Below, one piece after another: positions 5,554 through 6,314 of a stretch of 6,314 nucleotides of DNA. The notes under the pieces are model-generated. The model made no database searches. It was not told the DNA's origin and was given only the letters and a program-made list of their open reading frames with translations. Location of the stretch: positions 1 through 6,314 of the forward strand of contig JAOAHK010000035.1 of the NCBI GenBank assembly GCA_026415275.1. Direction: 5' to 3'. The DNA is from Anaerolineales bacterium. Its GTDB lineage: Bacteria > Chloroflexota > Anaerolineae > Anaerolineales > UBA4823. The stretch's first letter is position 1; each line of letters starts with the position of its first letter. The position numbers and the translations under genes were made by a program.

Positions 5554-6314
5554 TTATGCTGATTTCTCATTGCCCAAGCGTGGGTACGATCCGAGCACGC
5601 GCAAACTTAACGCATATTCGGATAAATTTTCAAGGGCGTGGCGCACTTTTTCTTCAGCAATTGACCCGCGAAAGTCGATATAAAACAGATATTCCCACGG
5701 CGTGCCAACCAAGGGGCGCGATTCGATTTTTGTCAGGTCGATATCGCGCAAAGCAAAGACACTGAGGGCTTTAAAAAGCGCGCCAGGAATGTTGCGCAAG
5801 GTGAACACGATGGAGGTCTTAGCTTCTCCTTCAGGCTGAATGGGTTCTTTGGCTAAAACCAGAAAGCGGGTGTAATTGGCTTGGTTATCTTCGATTCCCT
5901 CTTGCAGGATTTTCATGCCGTAGATTTGGGCAGCCCAATTGGAGGCAATGGCTGCTAGGCTTGGGTCGCCGCTTTCTTTGACCATCTTGACGCTGCCGGC
6001 AGTATCGTACACTGCTTCGGTGTGCACGCCGAGCGAACGCAGATATTTTTCACACTGAGCAATGCCCTGCGGGTGGCTGATCACTTTGCGGATGTCTTTC
6101 AAGTCTGCGCTGGGCAAGCCGATCAAGCAGTGGCGCACGCGCAGGGGGTACTCGCCCACGATGACCAATTGGTGTTCGAGCAACAAATCATAATTGCGGT
6201 GCAGGCTGCCGGTAACTGAGTTTTCGATGGGCAACATGCCGCGATTGGCTTCGTCTGTTTCGACTTTTTGAAAGACCTCCTCAAAGGTCTCACAGGGGAT
6301 GGCTTGGGCTTGTT
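5554..6314 (-). CDS. pheA: Prephenate dehydratase, 5' end outside the window
   Basis: The frame is open from the right window edge (first full codon 6312-6310) to TAA at 5556-5554, giving 252 visible residues. It catalyses prephenate to phenylpyruvate, water and CO2 in phenylalanine synthesis, in the cytoplasm. The catalytic PDT domain shows PCETFEEVF (about 6-14), the PIENS motif (28-32), DTAGS (103-107) and the NYTRF motif (146-150) whose Thr-Arg-Phe is needed for activity. The C-terminal ACT domain (about 165-245) carries GALF (177-180) and ESRP (197-200), the signatures of phenylalanine binding and feedback control. By comparison with the usual length of about 280 residues for single-function enzymes, only some 25-30 N-terminal residues should be missing. 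A fused chorismate mutase domain further upstream cannot be excluded. The ATG at 6237 is not the start, because conserved PDT sequence continues in frame before it. The gene probably heads an operon with the cytochrome gene. Confidence 0.96.
   Translation of the reverse strand, partial: QAQAIPCETFEEVFQKVETDEANRGMLPIENSVTGSLHRNYDLLLEHQLVIVGEYPLRVRHCLIGLPSADLKDIRKVISHPQGIAQCEKYLRSLGVHTEAVYDTAGSVKMVKESGDPSLAAIASNWAAQIYGMKILQEGIEDNQANYTRFLVLAKEPIQPEGEAKTSIVFTLRNIPGALFKALSVFALRDIDLTKIESRPLVGTPWEYLFYIDFRGSIAEEKVRHALENLSEYALSLRVLGSYPRLGNEKSA

Noticed and set aside
6235..6237. ATG at 6237 as the pheA start
   Set aside because: It falls just before the catalytic PIENS motif, and typical PDT sequence (PCETFEEVF) precedes it in frame.
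1..6314. A dedicated new defence or metabolic system formed by the four genes
   Set aside because: The genes belong to known families with unrelated roles, are on two strands, and show no repeat, mobile or defence signatures tying them together.

Overview
The window holds four protein-coding genes and no RNA gene, mobile element or CRISPR array. From left to right these are: the 3' end of a FAS1 (fasciclin) adhesion-type protein on the + strand; a convergent 983-residue sensor/effector on the - strand with the order receiver, GAF, PAS, GAF, GAF, HD-GYP; a five-haem c-type cytochrome lipoprotein (- strand); and most of a prephenate dehydratase gene, pheA (- strand), which runs off the right edge.

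The base composition is mixed, close to 50% GC by eye. Tandem FAS1 domains, a large multi-GAF HD-GYP protein, and a multihaem lipoprotein with a Pro/Thr-rich tether together suggest an environmental bacterium. Chloroflexota (Anaerolineae-like) is my best guess, but it rests on general resemblance only and confidence is low to moderate.

Layout. The FAS1 gene and the HD-GYP gene converge on a 117-bp gap. That gap contains a 25-nt pure pyrimidine tract and a perfect 12-bp GC-rich stem-loop that can serve as a terminator for both. The HD-GYP gene is separated from the cytochrome gene by 196 bp, which holds a small hairpin just after the cytochrome stop, a plausible sigma-70-type promoter, and a spaced 10-bp inverted repeat in the presumed leader. 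The cytochrome gene follows pheA almost directly: 13 nt from the pheA stop to the preferred ATG, or a 17-nt overlap with the alternative ATG. The two are therefore probably co-transcribed and translationally coupled.

Function. PheA converts prephenate to phenylpyruvate and carries an ACT domain with the phenylalanine-binding signatures. The cytochrome is predicted to be lipid-anchored outside the cytoplasmic membrane and to carry electrons; its partner is not visible. The HD-GYP protein is predicted to hydrolyse cyclic di-GMP under control of its receiver and GAF/PAS sensors. Linking c-di-GMP turnover to the neighbouring FAS1 surface protein is tempting, but the two are convergent and only adjacency supports it. 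I see no clear sign of a wholly new system. The points most worth a second look are the Lys-to-Arg change in the receiver, the unusual pheA-cytochrome pairing, and the inverted repeat upstream of the HD-GYP gene.
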